Shown: positions 1 through 5,942, counted from the stretch's first letter. The stretch: DNA of 6,332 bases from Clostridium sp. CAG:1013 (GCA_000432995.1 HF972594.1:1-6332); one strand, 5' to 3'. Notes: a model not told the origin generated them from the letters alone. A program made the numbers and translations.

Positions 1-15
1 ACTCTTTCTTTTCCT

Positions 16-30
16 GGGGGCCGAGCCCCT
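16..30 (-). other. Small stem-loop downstream of murD
   Basis: Just past the murD stop codon, the minus strand reads GGGGC-TCG-GCCCC (positions 29-17), a 5 bp GC-only stem with a 3-base loop. What follows on the minus strand is purine-rich (CAGGAAAAGAAAGAG), with no run of T, so it does not qualify as an intrinsic terminator. The AGGAAA stretch could instead be part of a ribosome binding site for a further gene beyond the left edge, but that gene is not visible. The structure may be incidental. Confidence 0.3.
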
Positions 31-31
31 C

Positions 32-1405
32 TCACTTCAATCCGTTTACCAATTCCTTGTAATGTCTCCCCCGCACCTCAAAGTTGGGATACAGGTCAAA
101 AGCGGCGGATGCCGGGGACAGGGAGACAATGTCCCCCGGCTGGGCGTGAGCCTGAGCGGTTTCCACCGCCTGCTCCATGGTCTCCACCCGGATAATCTCC
201 GGAGAGCCTTCCTTGTAATTCTCCGCCCCTTGCACAGCGTCCTGGATCTTCTGAGCAGTGGCACCCAGAAGAATCAGGGTTTTCACCTTGTCGCATACCA
301 CCGGTCCCAAAGGCTCAAAGGGAATGTGCTTGTCGTAGCCCCCGGCGATCATCAGGATCTTCTGGGGGAACAGGGACAGGGTACCAGACATGACACGGGT
401 GGGTGACGTAGCGATAGAGTCGTTATAGTACTTCACCCCATGAAGCTCCCGGACAAACTCCGCCCGATGCTCCACTCCGTTGAAAGTGGCCGCCACCTGG
501 CGGATCACTTCCGGATCCACATCGCCCCACACGGCGGCGATAGCTGCCATGTAGTTCTCCACGTTGTGCCAGCCGGGGATCTTGATCTGGGACAAGGGCA
601 TCAGGGGCTGGCCGTTCACATAGATTTGCTCCTCATCGCACCAAACGCCCCGGTCCACTGCCTGACCACGGGAGAACATCCAGCAATCCCCACGAACCTG
701 AGGAACAAAGGACGCGGTGATCTGATTTCCGGCGTTGAGCACTGTACGGGAGAATCCGTTCTGGTGCAGGAAGATGTTCTTCTTGGCATCGATATACTCC
801 TGCATATCCTTGTGAACATCCAGATGGTTGGGAGACAGGTTGGTCACCACCGCCACGTCAGGGCTCTCCCCCATGGAGATCAGCTGGAAGCTGGAAAGCT
901 CCACCACGGCGCAGTCCTCCGGCTGGATAGACTGGATCTCCGGCAGCAGAGGCTTGCCGATATTGCCACCCAGATGAACAGTCTTGCCCTGAGCTTTCAG
1001 CAGCTCGGCGATGATCGAGGTAGTGGTGGTTTTTCCGTCGCTGCCGGTGACTGCGTAGATCTTGCAGGGGCACAGCTGGAAAAACACTTCCATCTCGCTG
1101 GTAACCACGGCTCCCCGCTTCCTGGCAGCTTCCAGCTCAGGCAGAGGATACCGCATGCCGGGGGTGCGAAAGATGATATCCTGGTTAAGATCCTGTAAAT
1201 AGTTCTCCCCCAGGATCAGCTCCACACCCAGGTCCTTCAATGTTTTCCCGTTCTCTCCCAGTTCCTCGAAAGTACGCTTATCCCGGGCGGAGACAACGGC
1301 TCCCTGCTCCTGAAACATTTTCATCAGGGGCATATGGCTGCGGCCGATGCCGCAGAATGTGACGGTCTTTCCGGAAAGGCTTTTAAAAAACTGCTCTCGG
1401 TTCAC
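32..1405 (-). CDS. murD: UDP-N-acetylmuramoyl-L-alanine--D-glutamate ligase (MurD)
   Basis: Cytoplasmic Mur ligase that adds D-glutamate to UDP-MurNAc-L-Ala using ATP, the second amino-acid step of peptidoglycan precursor synthesis. At 457 aa it is the normal family length. Visible motifs in order: N-terminal Rossmann-like UDP-binding region (FCGIGRS, 17-23); ATP P-loop VTGSDGKTTTT (119-129); GGNIGKPL (146-153); ELSSFQL (169-175); NLSPNHLDVH (189-198); the YIDAKK segment (204-209) whose Lys208 fits the carbamylated lysine of the family; YNDSIATSPT (327-336), the family's Asn-Asp-Ser signature; GGYDKH (355-360); and the C-terminal SPASAAFD with FEVRGRHYKELV. The P-loop has Ser-Asp where the textbook Mur motif has Thr-Asn; the Lys and Thr residues are kept. 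The start is GTG, with GGAAG upstream. It lies 18 bases behind the ABC exporter gene with no terminator between, so the two are probably cotranscribed. The other dcw-cluster genes are not seen here. Confidence 0.97.
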   Translation of the reverse strand: MNREQFFKSLSGKTVTFCGIGRSHMPLMKMFQEQGAVVSARDKRTFEELGENGKTLKDLGVELILGENYLQDLNQDIIFRTPGMRYPLPELEAARKRGAVVTSEMEVFFQLCPCKIYAVTGSDGKTTTTSIIAELLKAQGKTVHLGGNIGKPLLPEIQSIQPEDCAVVELSSFQLISMGESPDVAVVTNLSPNHLDVHKDMQEYIDAKKNIFLHQNGFSRTVLNAGNQITASFVPQVRGDCWMFSRGQAVDRGVWCDEEQIYVNGQPLMPLSQIKIPGWHNVENYMAAIAAVWGDVDPEVIRQVAATFNGVEHRAEFVRELHGVKYYNDSIATSPTRVMSGTLSLFPQKILMIAGGYDKHIPFEPLGPVVCDKVKTLILLGATAQKIQDAVQGAENYKEGSPEIIRVETMEQAVETAQAHAQPGDIVSLSPASAAFDLYPNFEVRGRHYKELVNGLK

Positions 1406-1413
1406 GTTCTACA

Positions 1414-1418
1414 CTTCC
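1414..1418 (-). promoter_or_regulatory. Ribosome binding site of murD
   Basis: The minus strand reads GGAAG at 1418-1414, eight bases before the GTG at 1405-1403. It lies entirely inside the 18-base gap after the exporter stop codon (TAA, 1426-1424). It supports the GTG as the murD start and fits tight translational coupling of the two genes. Confidence 0.6.
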
Positions 1419-1423
1419 AATCT

Positions 1424-3229
1424 TTAATCTGCGGACTCCTGGAACAGGCCGTCGCCTGTGGTCAGAGTCTTGTCATCGGCGTAGCTGCTGTACAAATGAT
1501 AGTATAACCCACCCTTTGCCATCAGTTCCTCATGGGTGCCTTTTTCCTCAATACCCTTGTTGGTAAGTACCAGGATCACTGTGGCATTCTTAATAGTGGT
1601 CAGCCGGTGGGCAATGGTAAAGGTGGTACGGCCCTTGGCCAGCTTCTCCAAGGACGCCTGGACGATCTTCTCGCTTTCGTTGTCCAAGGCGCTGGTGGCC
1701 TCGTCAAGGATCATAATGGGCGGGTTCTTCAAAAAGGCACGGGCAATGCTGATACGCTGTTTCTGCCCGCCGGAAAGCTTCACGCCCCGCTCGCCAACAA
1801 AGGTGTCATAGCCGTTTTGGAGACCCAAAATAAACTCATGGGCACCGGCCTGCTTGGCGGCCTGGATAACCTCTTCTCGGCTAGCACCAGGCTTGCCGTA
1901 CTGGATGTTCTCAAACACAGTGCCGGAGAACAGGTACACATCCTGCTGGACAAAGCCGATCTGAGAACGGAGAGACTGCAAGGTCACGCTGCGGATGTCT
2001 TCCCCGTCGATGAGGATGCGTCCCTCGTCCACATCGTAGAACCGGGGGATCAGATTGCACAAAGTGGTCTTGCCTCCGCCGGAGGGGCCCACCAGCGCCA
2101 CGTTCTCCCCGGCCTTTACATTCAAATTGATATGGGAAAGCACCTGTTTGCCATCGTCTGCGTAGGAAAAGCTGACGTTTTCAAAGGCAACGTCGCCCCG
2201 CTTGATCTCCAAGGGTTTGGAGCCGGGCTCATCAAAGATGTCCACGCCTGCGTCCATCACTTGGAAGAAGCGCTCCACACCGGTCATGCCCTGCTGGAAC
2301 TGCTCGGCAAACTGAACCAGTCGCCGGATAGAGGTGATAAGAGTACTGACATAGAGCATATAGGCTACCAAATCGCCGGGCTCGATCTGCCCGTTGATCA
2401 TAAAGAGGGCGCCGGCCACCAGCACCAGCAGGTTCATCAGGCCGTCGAACAGCCGGTTGGAAGCCTCAAAACCACCCATGTAAAAATACCGGCGGCGCTT
2501 CACGTTGAAGAACACCTGGTTGCCCTGCTCAAATTTCTCCTTTTCCAGTTCCTCGTTGGCGAAGGATTTTACAACCCGAACGCCCAGGAGGCTGTCTTCC
2601 ACTTGGGCGTTGATTTCACCCAGCTGGACACGCTGCTGCCGGAACTGTTCTTTCATCTTCCGGTTGAAATACACAGCTGCCACAATGATAAAGGGTACCA
2701 CTGTAAACATAATGAGTGTGAGCCACACATTGATGCCGCAGAGGATCACAAAAGAGCCGATGATCTTAATAGCGGCGATGAAGAATTCCTCAGGGCAGTG
2801 GTGAGCGAACTCCGTCACATCGAACAGGTCTGTGGTAATGCGGGTCATGATCTGGCCCACTTTCGTGTTGTCGAAGTAGTTAAAGGACAACTTTTGCAGA
2901 TGGTCAAACATGGCGGAACGCATGTCGGTCTCGATCTTGGTACCCATGATATGACCGATAGAAGCCATAAAGAAGTTGGCCGCAGCATCCACCAAGCGCA
3001 AAAACAGGTAGAGAGCGCCGATCTTCGCGATCATCTCTACCGTTAACGAAGCAAGGTCATTGATGCCAGCATTGGTCACATAGCGCACCAGCATGGGAAG
3101 TACCAGTTCGCACACCGTGGTCAGGGCCGCACAGAACAGGTCGAACACCAGCACGCCTGTATACTTCTTGAAATAAGGGATGAACCGTCGGATCAGTCCC
3201 TTGGGATGTTTCCGTTTTGTTGATTCCAC
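1424..3229 (-). CDS. ABC transporter, fused permease/ATP-binding exporter half-transporter
   Basis: A 601 aa type IV (MsbA/BmrA-like) exporter subunit with an N-terminal membrane domain and C-terminal nucleotide-binding domain, expected to act as a homo- or heterodimer in the cytoplasmic membrane. The membrane domain spans about residues 15-310; hydrophobic segments are visible near 26-48, 66-90, 148-166, 168-188, 262-280 and 286-303, giving the usual six. The ATPase domain is intact: A-loop Tyr356, Walker A GPSGGGKTT (381-389), Q-loop FVQQD (426-430), signature LSGGQ (485-489), Walker B IMILDE with catalytic Glu510, D-loop SALD (513-516) and switch His541. All catalytic residues are present, so it should be an active ATPase rather than a degenerate partner. 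The substrate cannot be told from sequence: lipids, peptides and drugs are all possible. The GTG start is preceded by GAGGTGG. No partner half-transporter is seen next to it, which favours a homodimer. Confidence 0.93.
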   Translation of the reverse strand: MESTKRKHPKGLIRRFIPYFKKYTGVLVFDLFCAALTTVCELVLPMLVRYVTNAGINDLASLTVEMIAKIGALYLFLRLVDAAANFFMASIGHIMGTKIETDMRSAMFDHLQKLSFNYFDNTKVGQIMTRITTDLFDVTEFAHHCPEEFFIAAIKIIGSFVILCGINVWLTLIMFTVVPFIIVAAVYFNRKMKEQFRQQRVQLGEINAQVEDSLLGVRVVKSFANEELEKEKFEQGNQVFFNVKRRRYFYMGGFEASNRLFDGLMNLLVLVAGALFMINGQIEPGDLVAYMLYVSTLITSIRRLVQFAEQFQQGMTGVERFFQVMDAGVDIFDEPGSKPLEIKRGDVAFENVSFSYADDGKQVLSHINLNVKAGENVALVGPSGGGKTTLCNLIPRFYDVDEGRILIDGEDIRSVTLQSLRSQIGFVQQDVYLFSGTVFENIQYGKPGASREEVIQAAKQAGAHEFILGLQNGYDTFVGERGVKLSGGQKQRISIARAFLKNPPIMILDEATSALDNESEKIVQASLEKLAKGRTTFTIAHRLTTIKNATVILVLTNKGIEEKGTHEELMAKGGLYYHLYSSYADDKTLTTGDGLFQESAD

Positions 3230-3233
3230 AATT

Positions 3234-3240
3234 CCACCTC
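3234..3240 (-). promoter_or_regulatory. Ribosome binding site deciding the GTG start of the exporter
   Basis: The minus strand reads GAGGTGG at 3240-3234. Counting from the GAGG core there are seven bases to the GTG at 3229-3227. There is no ATG near the expected N-terminus, so this site supports the GTG start. A TTG at 3242-3240 is in another frame. Confidence 0.65.
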
Positions 3241-3269
3241 AAGTCTTTCCAAAAAATACCCTACCCTGC

Positions 3270-3298
3270 ATTATGCCACAAACCGCCGCCAGAATCAA
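3270..3298 (-). promoter_or_regulatory. Predicted sigma-A promoter of the exporter-murD operon
   Basis: On the minus strand, TTGATT (3298-3293) and CATAAT (3275-3270) are separated by exactly 17 bases, and TGG stands directly before the -10, giving an extended -10. The -35 matches the consensus at four of six positions and the -10 at five of six. Transcription would start near 3263, about 33 bases before the GTG. It is the best-placed promoter for the leftward operon; it has not been tested. Confidence 0.6.
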
Positions 3299-3354
3299 CC
3301 CCCAGGCTGCGCCTCTGGCAAGTCCCTGTCAGCATCGGGCCGTCAAGCCGCCCC

Positions 3355-3383
3355 TTGCAAATACTTGGTGGGGGCATTATAAT
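3355..3383 (+). promoter_or_regulatory. Predicted sigma-A promoter of the hydroxyacid dehydrogenase
   Basis: TTGCAA (3355-3360) and a perfect TATAAT (3378-3383) are spaced by 17 bases. The expected start of transcription is near 3390, which puts the Shine-Dalgarno almost at the 5' end of the message and leaves a leader of only about 17-18 bases. Such a short leader makes riboswitch or attenuator control unlikely; control, if any, would be at transcription initiation. Confidence 0.75.
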
Positions 3384-3393
3384 CGTTACTGAG

Positions 3394-3399
3394 AGGAGG
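3394..3399 (+). promoter_or_regulatory. Perfect Shine-Dalgarno for a TTG start
   Basis: AGGAGG, within GAGAGGAGGG, ends eight bases before the TTG at 3408-3410. There is no ATG nearby in frame, and the protein from this TTG begins MNIVVLDGGTTNPGD, a natural N-terminus for the family. The site therefore fixes the unusual TTG start. Confidence 0.85.
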
Positions 3400-3407
3400 G
3401 CGACAGA

Positions 3408-4358
3408 TTGAATATTGTTGTTTTGGATGGAGGCACCACCAACCCAGGTGATCTCTCTTGGGAACCTTTGGAGCGTCTAGGAAACCTCACGGTATACCAT
3501 GAGACCCCTTCCAAACTGGTTTTGGAGCGCCTGCGAAACGCCCAGGCCGTCATCCTGAACCGGAACGTTTTAGGACGGGAGGAGTTCTCCCAGCTTCCCC
3601 AGCTGCGCTATGTGGGCACTTTGGCCACCGGGTACAACACCATTGATACCCAAGCAGCCAGAGAGTTTGGTATCACCGTGTGCAATGTACCCCACTACTG
3701 TGAGGCCTCTGTGGCCCAACACGCCTTGGCGCTGCTACTGTGTCTGTGCAATAAAGTCCAGCGTTCCAGCGATCTCACCAGAGCAGGCCACTGGACCCAG
3801 GCTGTAGAGGAAAGCCACCAGTCGCTGCTCCCTGTAGAGCTTGCCGGGAAAACCCTGGGCCTGGTAGGATTCGGCAGCACAGGGCAGCGGATGGCCCAGC
3901 TTGGTCTGGCCTTGGGCATGGAGGTTCTTCTGTACAGCCGCACCCAAAAGCCCGCGCCTGAGGGCTGCCGTTGGGTTGACCTGGAAACGCTGTTTAAAAA
4001 AAGCGATGTTGTCTCCCTACACTGTCCTTTGACAGAGGAAACCCGTGGCTTAGTGAGTCGGGGACATCTGGCGATGATGAAACCCACAGCTTTCCTTATC
4101 AATACAGCCCGGGGCGCTGTGGTGGACGAGGCAGCCCTGGCCCAGGCTTTGAACGAAGGGCGTCTAGCGGGAGCAGGCGTGGATGTGTTCACCCAGGAGC
4201 CCCCGGCCCCGGATCACCCTCTTCTGGGGGCAAAGAACTGTGTTCTCACTCCCCACGTGGCGTGGGCCACAAGGGAAGCCCGTGAGCGGCTCATCGAAAC
4301 CGTGGCAGATAACCTCCAGCGTTATATGGAGGGAAAGCCTCAGAATGTGGTGAGCTGA
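3408..4358 (+). CDS. D-2-hydroxyacid dehydrogenase, glycerate dehydrogenase/hydroxypyruvate reductase type
   Basis: NAD(P)-dependent cytoplasmic oxidoreductase interconverting a D-2-hydroxyacid and a 2-oxoacid. At 316 aa it has the compact two-domain form without the C-terminal ACT domain of many phosphoglycerate dehydrogenases. Visible features: substrate-domain motif YVGTLATGYNTID (68-80); dinucleotide-binding GFGSTGQ (154-160); the segment INTARGAVVDE (231-241) with catalytic Arg235; Glu264 in QEPP; and catalytic His283 in TPHVAWAT. The Arg/Glu/His triad is complete. The HVAWA context and the LDGGTTNPGDLSW N-terminus resemble glycerate dehydrogenases (HprA type), so hydroxypyruvate/glyoxylate reduction is the best guess. 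D-lactate-type or other 2-oxoacid reduction cannot be excluded. It has its own strong promoter and starts with TTG. It is divergent from the exporter operon and precedes the iron alcohol dehydrogenase in the same direction. Confidence 0.92.
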   Translation: MNIVVLDGGTTNPGDLSWEPLERLGNLTVYHETPSKLVLERLRNAQAVILNRNVLGREEFSQLPQLRYVGTLATGYNTIDTQAAREFGITVCNVPHYCEASVAQHALALLLCLCNKVQRSSDLTRAGHWTQAVEESHQSLLPVELAGKTLGLVGFGSTGQRMAQLGLALGMEVLLYSRTQKPAPEGCRWVDLETLFKKSDVVSLHCPLTEETRGLVSRGHLAMMKPTAFLINTARGAVVDEAALAQALNEGRLAGAGVDVFTQEPPAPDHPLLGAKNCVLTPHVAWATREARERLIETVADNLQRYMEGKPQNVVS

Positions 4359-4374
4359 AAGCAGCAGGCGTCTC

Positions 4375-4395
4375 AGCGTTCCCCATGGGAGCGCT
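4375..4395 (+). other. Stem-loop between the two dehydrogenase genes
   Basis: AGCGTTCCC (4375-4383) and GGGAGCGCT (4387-4395) form a 9 bp stem with one G-U pair and a CAT loop, starting 17 bases after the dehydrogenase stop. A run of five T lies at 4414-4418, but 18 bases after the stem, too far for a standard intrinsic terminator. It could be a 3'-end stabilising or processing hairpin, or a leaky attenuator ahead of the alcohol dehydrogenase. No convincing promoter was found in the rest of this 85-base gap, which favours readthrough from the upstream promoter. Confidence 0.45.
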
Positions 4396-4425
4396 TCGCA
4401 CATAGACCGAGTATTTTTCATTTGG

Positions 4426-4431
4426 AAAGGA
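4426..4431 (+). promoter_or_regulatory. Ribosome binding site before the iron alcohol dehydrogenase
   Basis: AAAGGA lies 12 bases before the ATG at 4444 and six bases before an in-frame TTG at 4438. The spacing alone would favour the TTG, which adds only Met-Tyr; codon preference and the family's usual N-terminus favour the ATG. The true start is therefore uncertain by two residues. Confidence 0.5.
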
Positions 4432-4443
4432 TGGACGTTGTAC

Positions 4444-5622
4444 ATGAACGATTTTATTTTCCACGCGCCGACCAAGGTTGTATTCGGCAAGGGTACAGAA
4501 AATCAGGTGGGCCAGCTCTGCAAGGAGCAGGGCGCCACAAAGGTACTGGTACACTTCGGCGGGCAGAGCGCAAAAAAAAGCGGTCTTCTGGATCGTGTCT
4601 GCGCTTCCCTGGAAGCAGCCGGCCTGCCCTACGTGATGCTGGGCGGCGTAAAACCCAATCCCCGGCTGTCCCTGGTGTATGATGGCATCGAGCTTTGCCG
4701 GAAAGAGGGCGTGGACTTTCTGCTGCCCGTAGGCGGCGGCAGTGTTATCGACTCCGCCAAGGCTATCGGCTACGGCCTGGCCAACGACTTCGACGTGTGG
4801 GACCTGTATGACCACAAGCATGTGGCCACCGCCTGCGCCCCCATCGGTGCGGTGCTGACCATCGCTGCGGCAGGCAGTGAGATGAGTGACTCCAGCGTTA
4901 TCACCAAGGAAGAGGGCGGTATCAAACGGGGCTACAACAACGATGTGTGCCGGTGCAAATTCGCCGTGATGAACCCGGAGCTCACCTACACCCTCCCCGC
5001 CTATCAGACCGCTTGCGGCGCCGCAGACATTATGATGCACGTGATGGAGCGGTATTTCGTGAAGGATGACACCATGGAGCTCACTGACGGCATGGCAGAA
5101 GCCCTGATCCGCACGGTGATGAAAAACGCCACCATCTTGATGAAGGAGCCTGAAAACTACAAGGCCCGTGCTGAAGTGATGTGGGCAAGCTCTCTGGCTC
5201 ACAACAACCTGATGGCCTGCGGCGGTCCTCGTGGCGACTGGGCCTGCCACCAGATCGAGCACGAGCTGGGCGGCATGTTCGACGTAGCCCACGGCGCCGG
5301 ACTGGCGGCTGTTTGGGGAAGTTGGGCCCGGTACGTGTATGAGGACAAGCCGGAGCGCTTTGCTCAATTCGCTCGGAAAATCTTTGGCATCTCCTGCAAT
5401 GGCGATCCCAAAGAGACCGCTCTCAAAGGTATCGAAGCTATGGAGGAGTTCTACCGTTCCATCGGAATGCCCACCAATATCCGGGAGCTGGGCTGCGACT
5501 TGACCGAAGAGCAGATCGTCACCCTGGCAGAAAAATGCTGCTTCGGCGGCCGGACCATTGGCCTGTTCCGTGTCCTCCGTCAGGAGAATATCCAGGAGAT
5601 CTACCGTATGGCAAAGGGCTGA
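4444..5622 (+). CDS. Iron-containing alcohol dehydrogenase, butanol dehydrogenase (BdhA/YqhD) type
   Basis: Group III metal-dependent NAD(P)H alcohol dehydrogenase, a cytoplasmic enzyme that reduces aldehydes to alcohols during fermentation or aldehyde detoxification. At 392 aa it has full family length. Visible features: N-terminal FIFHAPTKVVFGKG (4-17); nucleotide-binding HFGGQSAKKSG (37-47), where related enzymes usually have GGGS; GGGSVIDSAKA (97-107); and metal ligands fitting the family pattern at Asp195, His199, His269 and His283, with the additional conserved His273. The 14-residue spacing between His269 and His283 is the family norm. The block DWACHQIEHELGGMFDVAHGAGLA (265-288) is highly typical of the BdhA/YqhD branch. 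The true substrate and NADH versus NADPH preference are not determined. An in-frame TTG at 4438 is an alternative start. It is probably cotranscribed with the upstream hydroxyacid dehydrogenase and ends at the hairpin terminator at 5710-5748. Confidence 0.95.
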   Translation: MNDFIFHAPTKVVFGKGTENQVGQLCKEQGATKVLVHFGGQSAKKSGLLDRVCASLEAAGLPYVMLGGVKPNPRLSLVYDGIELCRKEGVDFLLPVGGGSVIDSAKAIGYGLANDFDVWDLYDHKHVATACAPIGAVLTIAAAGSEMSDSSVITKEEGGIKRGYNNDVCRCKFAVMNPELTYTLPAYQTACGAADIMMHVMERYFVKDDTMELTDGMAEALIRTVMKNATILMKEPENYKARAEVMWASSLAHNNLMACGGPRGDWACHQIEHELGGMFDVAHGAGLAAVWGSWARYVYEDKPERFAQFARKIFGISCNGDPKETALKGIEAMEEFYRSIGMPTNIRELGCDLTEEQIVTLAEKCCFGGRTIGLFRVLRQENIQEIYRMAKG

Positions 5623-5705
5623 GATCTCTATTCCCGTTCCAAAACACTGAAACTTCAGCTTCAGAATTTAGGAAGGATTCGCAGTCTGTTTCACAACTTT
5701 CCATA

Positions 5706-5807
5706 GAAAAAGGAAAAGGACCGGTAATCCGGTCCTTTTCCTTCTTTTGGGGAGGAGTTGTATTGAAAAGTGCGGCTTTCAGCCGCTAGGCTTGTACTCT
5801 TGACTAC
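5706..5807 (-). ncRNA. Candidate small regulatory RNA with C-rich anti-Shine-Dalgarno segment
   Basis: Predicted leftward transcript of about 102 nt. The 5' end, near 5807, is inferred from a consensus promoter at 5842-5814; the 3' end from a strong hairpin plus T run at 5742-5706. Order on the RNA: a short 5' tail; hairpin GCGGCU-GAA-AGCCGC (5786-5772); an unpaired linker containing ACUCCUCCCC (5758-5749); then the 14-15 bp terminator hairpin with UUUU. It contains no AUG, GUG or UUG at all, so it is not a small coding gene. The C-rich segment is complementary to GGGGAGGAGU, which is Shine-Dalgarno-like, and sits exposed between two hairpins. This layout recalls known C-rich-loop sRNAs (such as Yfr1 of cyanobacteria or the RsaE type of Firmicutes) by design, not by demonstrated homology. 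I do not recognise it as 6S, SRP, tmRNA or RNase P RNA. Expression is unproven. Confidence 0.55.
5710..5748. terminator. Bidirectional intrinsic terminator
   Basis: AGGAAAAGGACCGG (5711-5724) pairs perfectly with CCGGTCCTTTTCCT (5729-5742) around a TAAT loop, and A5710-T5743 adds a fifteenth pair. On the plus strand the stem is followed by TTCTTTT, ending the alcohol dehydrogenase message about 120 bases after its stop. On the minus strand it is followed by TTTT (complement of 5710-5707), serving the candidate small RNA. The symmetry fits a shared terminator between convergent transcripts. Confidence 0.9.
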
Positions 5808-5813
5808 GATCAT

Positions 5814-5842
5814 ATTATAGCCACGCGCACCGCCGTTGTCAA
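5814..5842 (-). promoter_or_regulatory. Exact consensus sigma-A promoter of the candidate small RNA
   Basis: The minus strand reads TTGACA at 5842-5837 and TATAAT at 5819-5814, with a 17-base spacer: twelve of twelve consensus positions at optimal spacing. Upstream on the same strand lies a run of seven A (complement of 5862-5868 T-rich tract), which could assist as an UP-like element. The start of transcription should be near 5807. The -35 lies in the small palindrome GTTGACAAC, and a CCGT-TTC-ACGG inverted repeat (5843-5853) sits next to it; either could be an operator, which is speculative. Confidence 0.75.
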
Positions 5843-5942
5843 CCGTTTCACGGAGAATCTCTTTTTTTCACAATCTGGAAAATCCCAAAAATCCCTTTTT
5901 ATAAATTCAGCACAACAAAGATCCCTCAAACCCGCATTCTGC
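5843..5942. other. AT-rich gene-free spacer between divergent promoters
   Basis: The stretch between the leftward small-RNA promoter and the rightward methyltransferase promoter is visibly richer in A and T than the neighbouring genes, with homopolymer runs such as the T run near 5862-5868. Apart from the short CCGT-TTC-ACGG inverted repeat at its left end, I see no open reading frame with a ribosome binding site, no RNA fold and no repeat in it. Confidence 0.5.

Noticed and set aside
16..30. GC hairpin after murD as an operon terminator.
   Set aside because: The stem is only 5 bp and no T run follows it on the minus strand.
440..1198. Plus-strand open frame of 252 codons opposite murD.
   Set aside because: Antisense shadow of a clearly recognisable MurD; no ribosome binding site or family resemblance.
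1532..3046. Long plus-strand open frame (504 codons) opposite the ABC exporter.
   Set aside because: It is antisense to a gene with all ABC motifs intact, encodes no recognisable domain and reflects codon bias in a GC-rich gene.
4291..5367. Minus-strand open frame of 358 codons across the alcohol dehydrogenase.
   Set aside because: It overlaps two genes on the other strand, is rich in His/Gly/Ala typical of shadow frames, and has no recognisable motif.
5647..5665. CTGAA/TTCAG inverted repeats after the alcohol dehydrogenase stop.
   Set aside because: Five-base arms with alternative pairings and no associated signal; the much stronger terminator lies about 50 bases further on.
5519..5704. 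Minus-strand 61-codon frame beginning just beyond the terminator.
   Set aside because: No Shine-Dalgarno before its ATG, it runs antisense into the alcohol dehydrogenase 3' end, and its expression would require readthrough of the terminator.
5749..5789. Plus-strand GGGGAGGAG followed by TTG and an eight-codon frame ending in TAG, resembling a leader peptide.
   Set aside because: It lies directly after the terminator hairpin with no plus-strand promoter before it; the GGGGAGGAG is simply the complement of the small RNA's C-rich segment.
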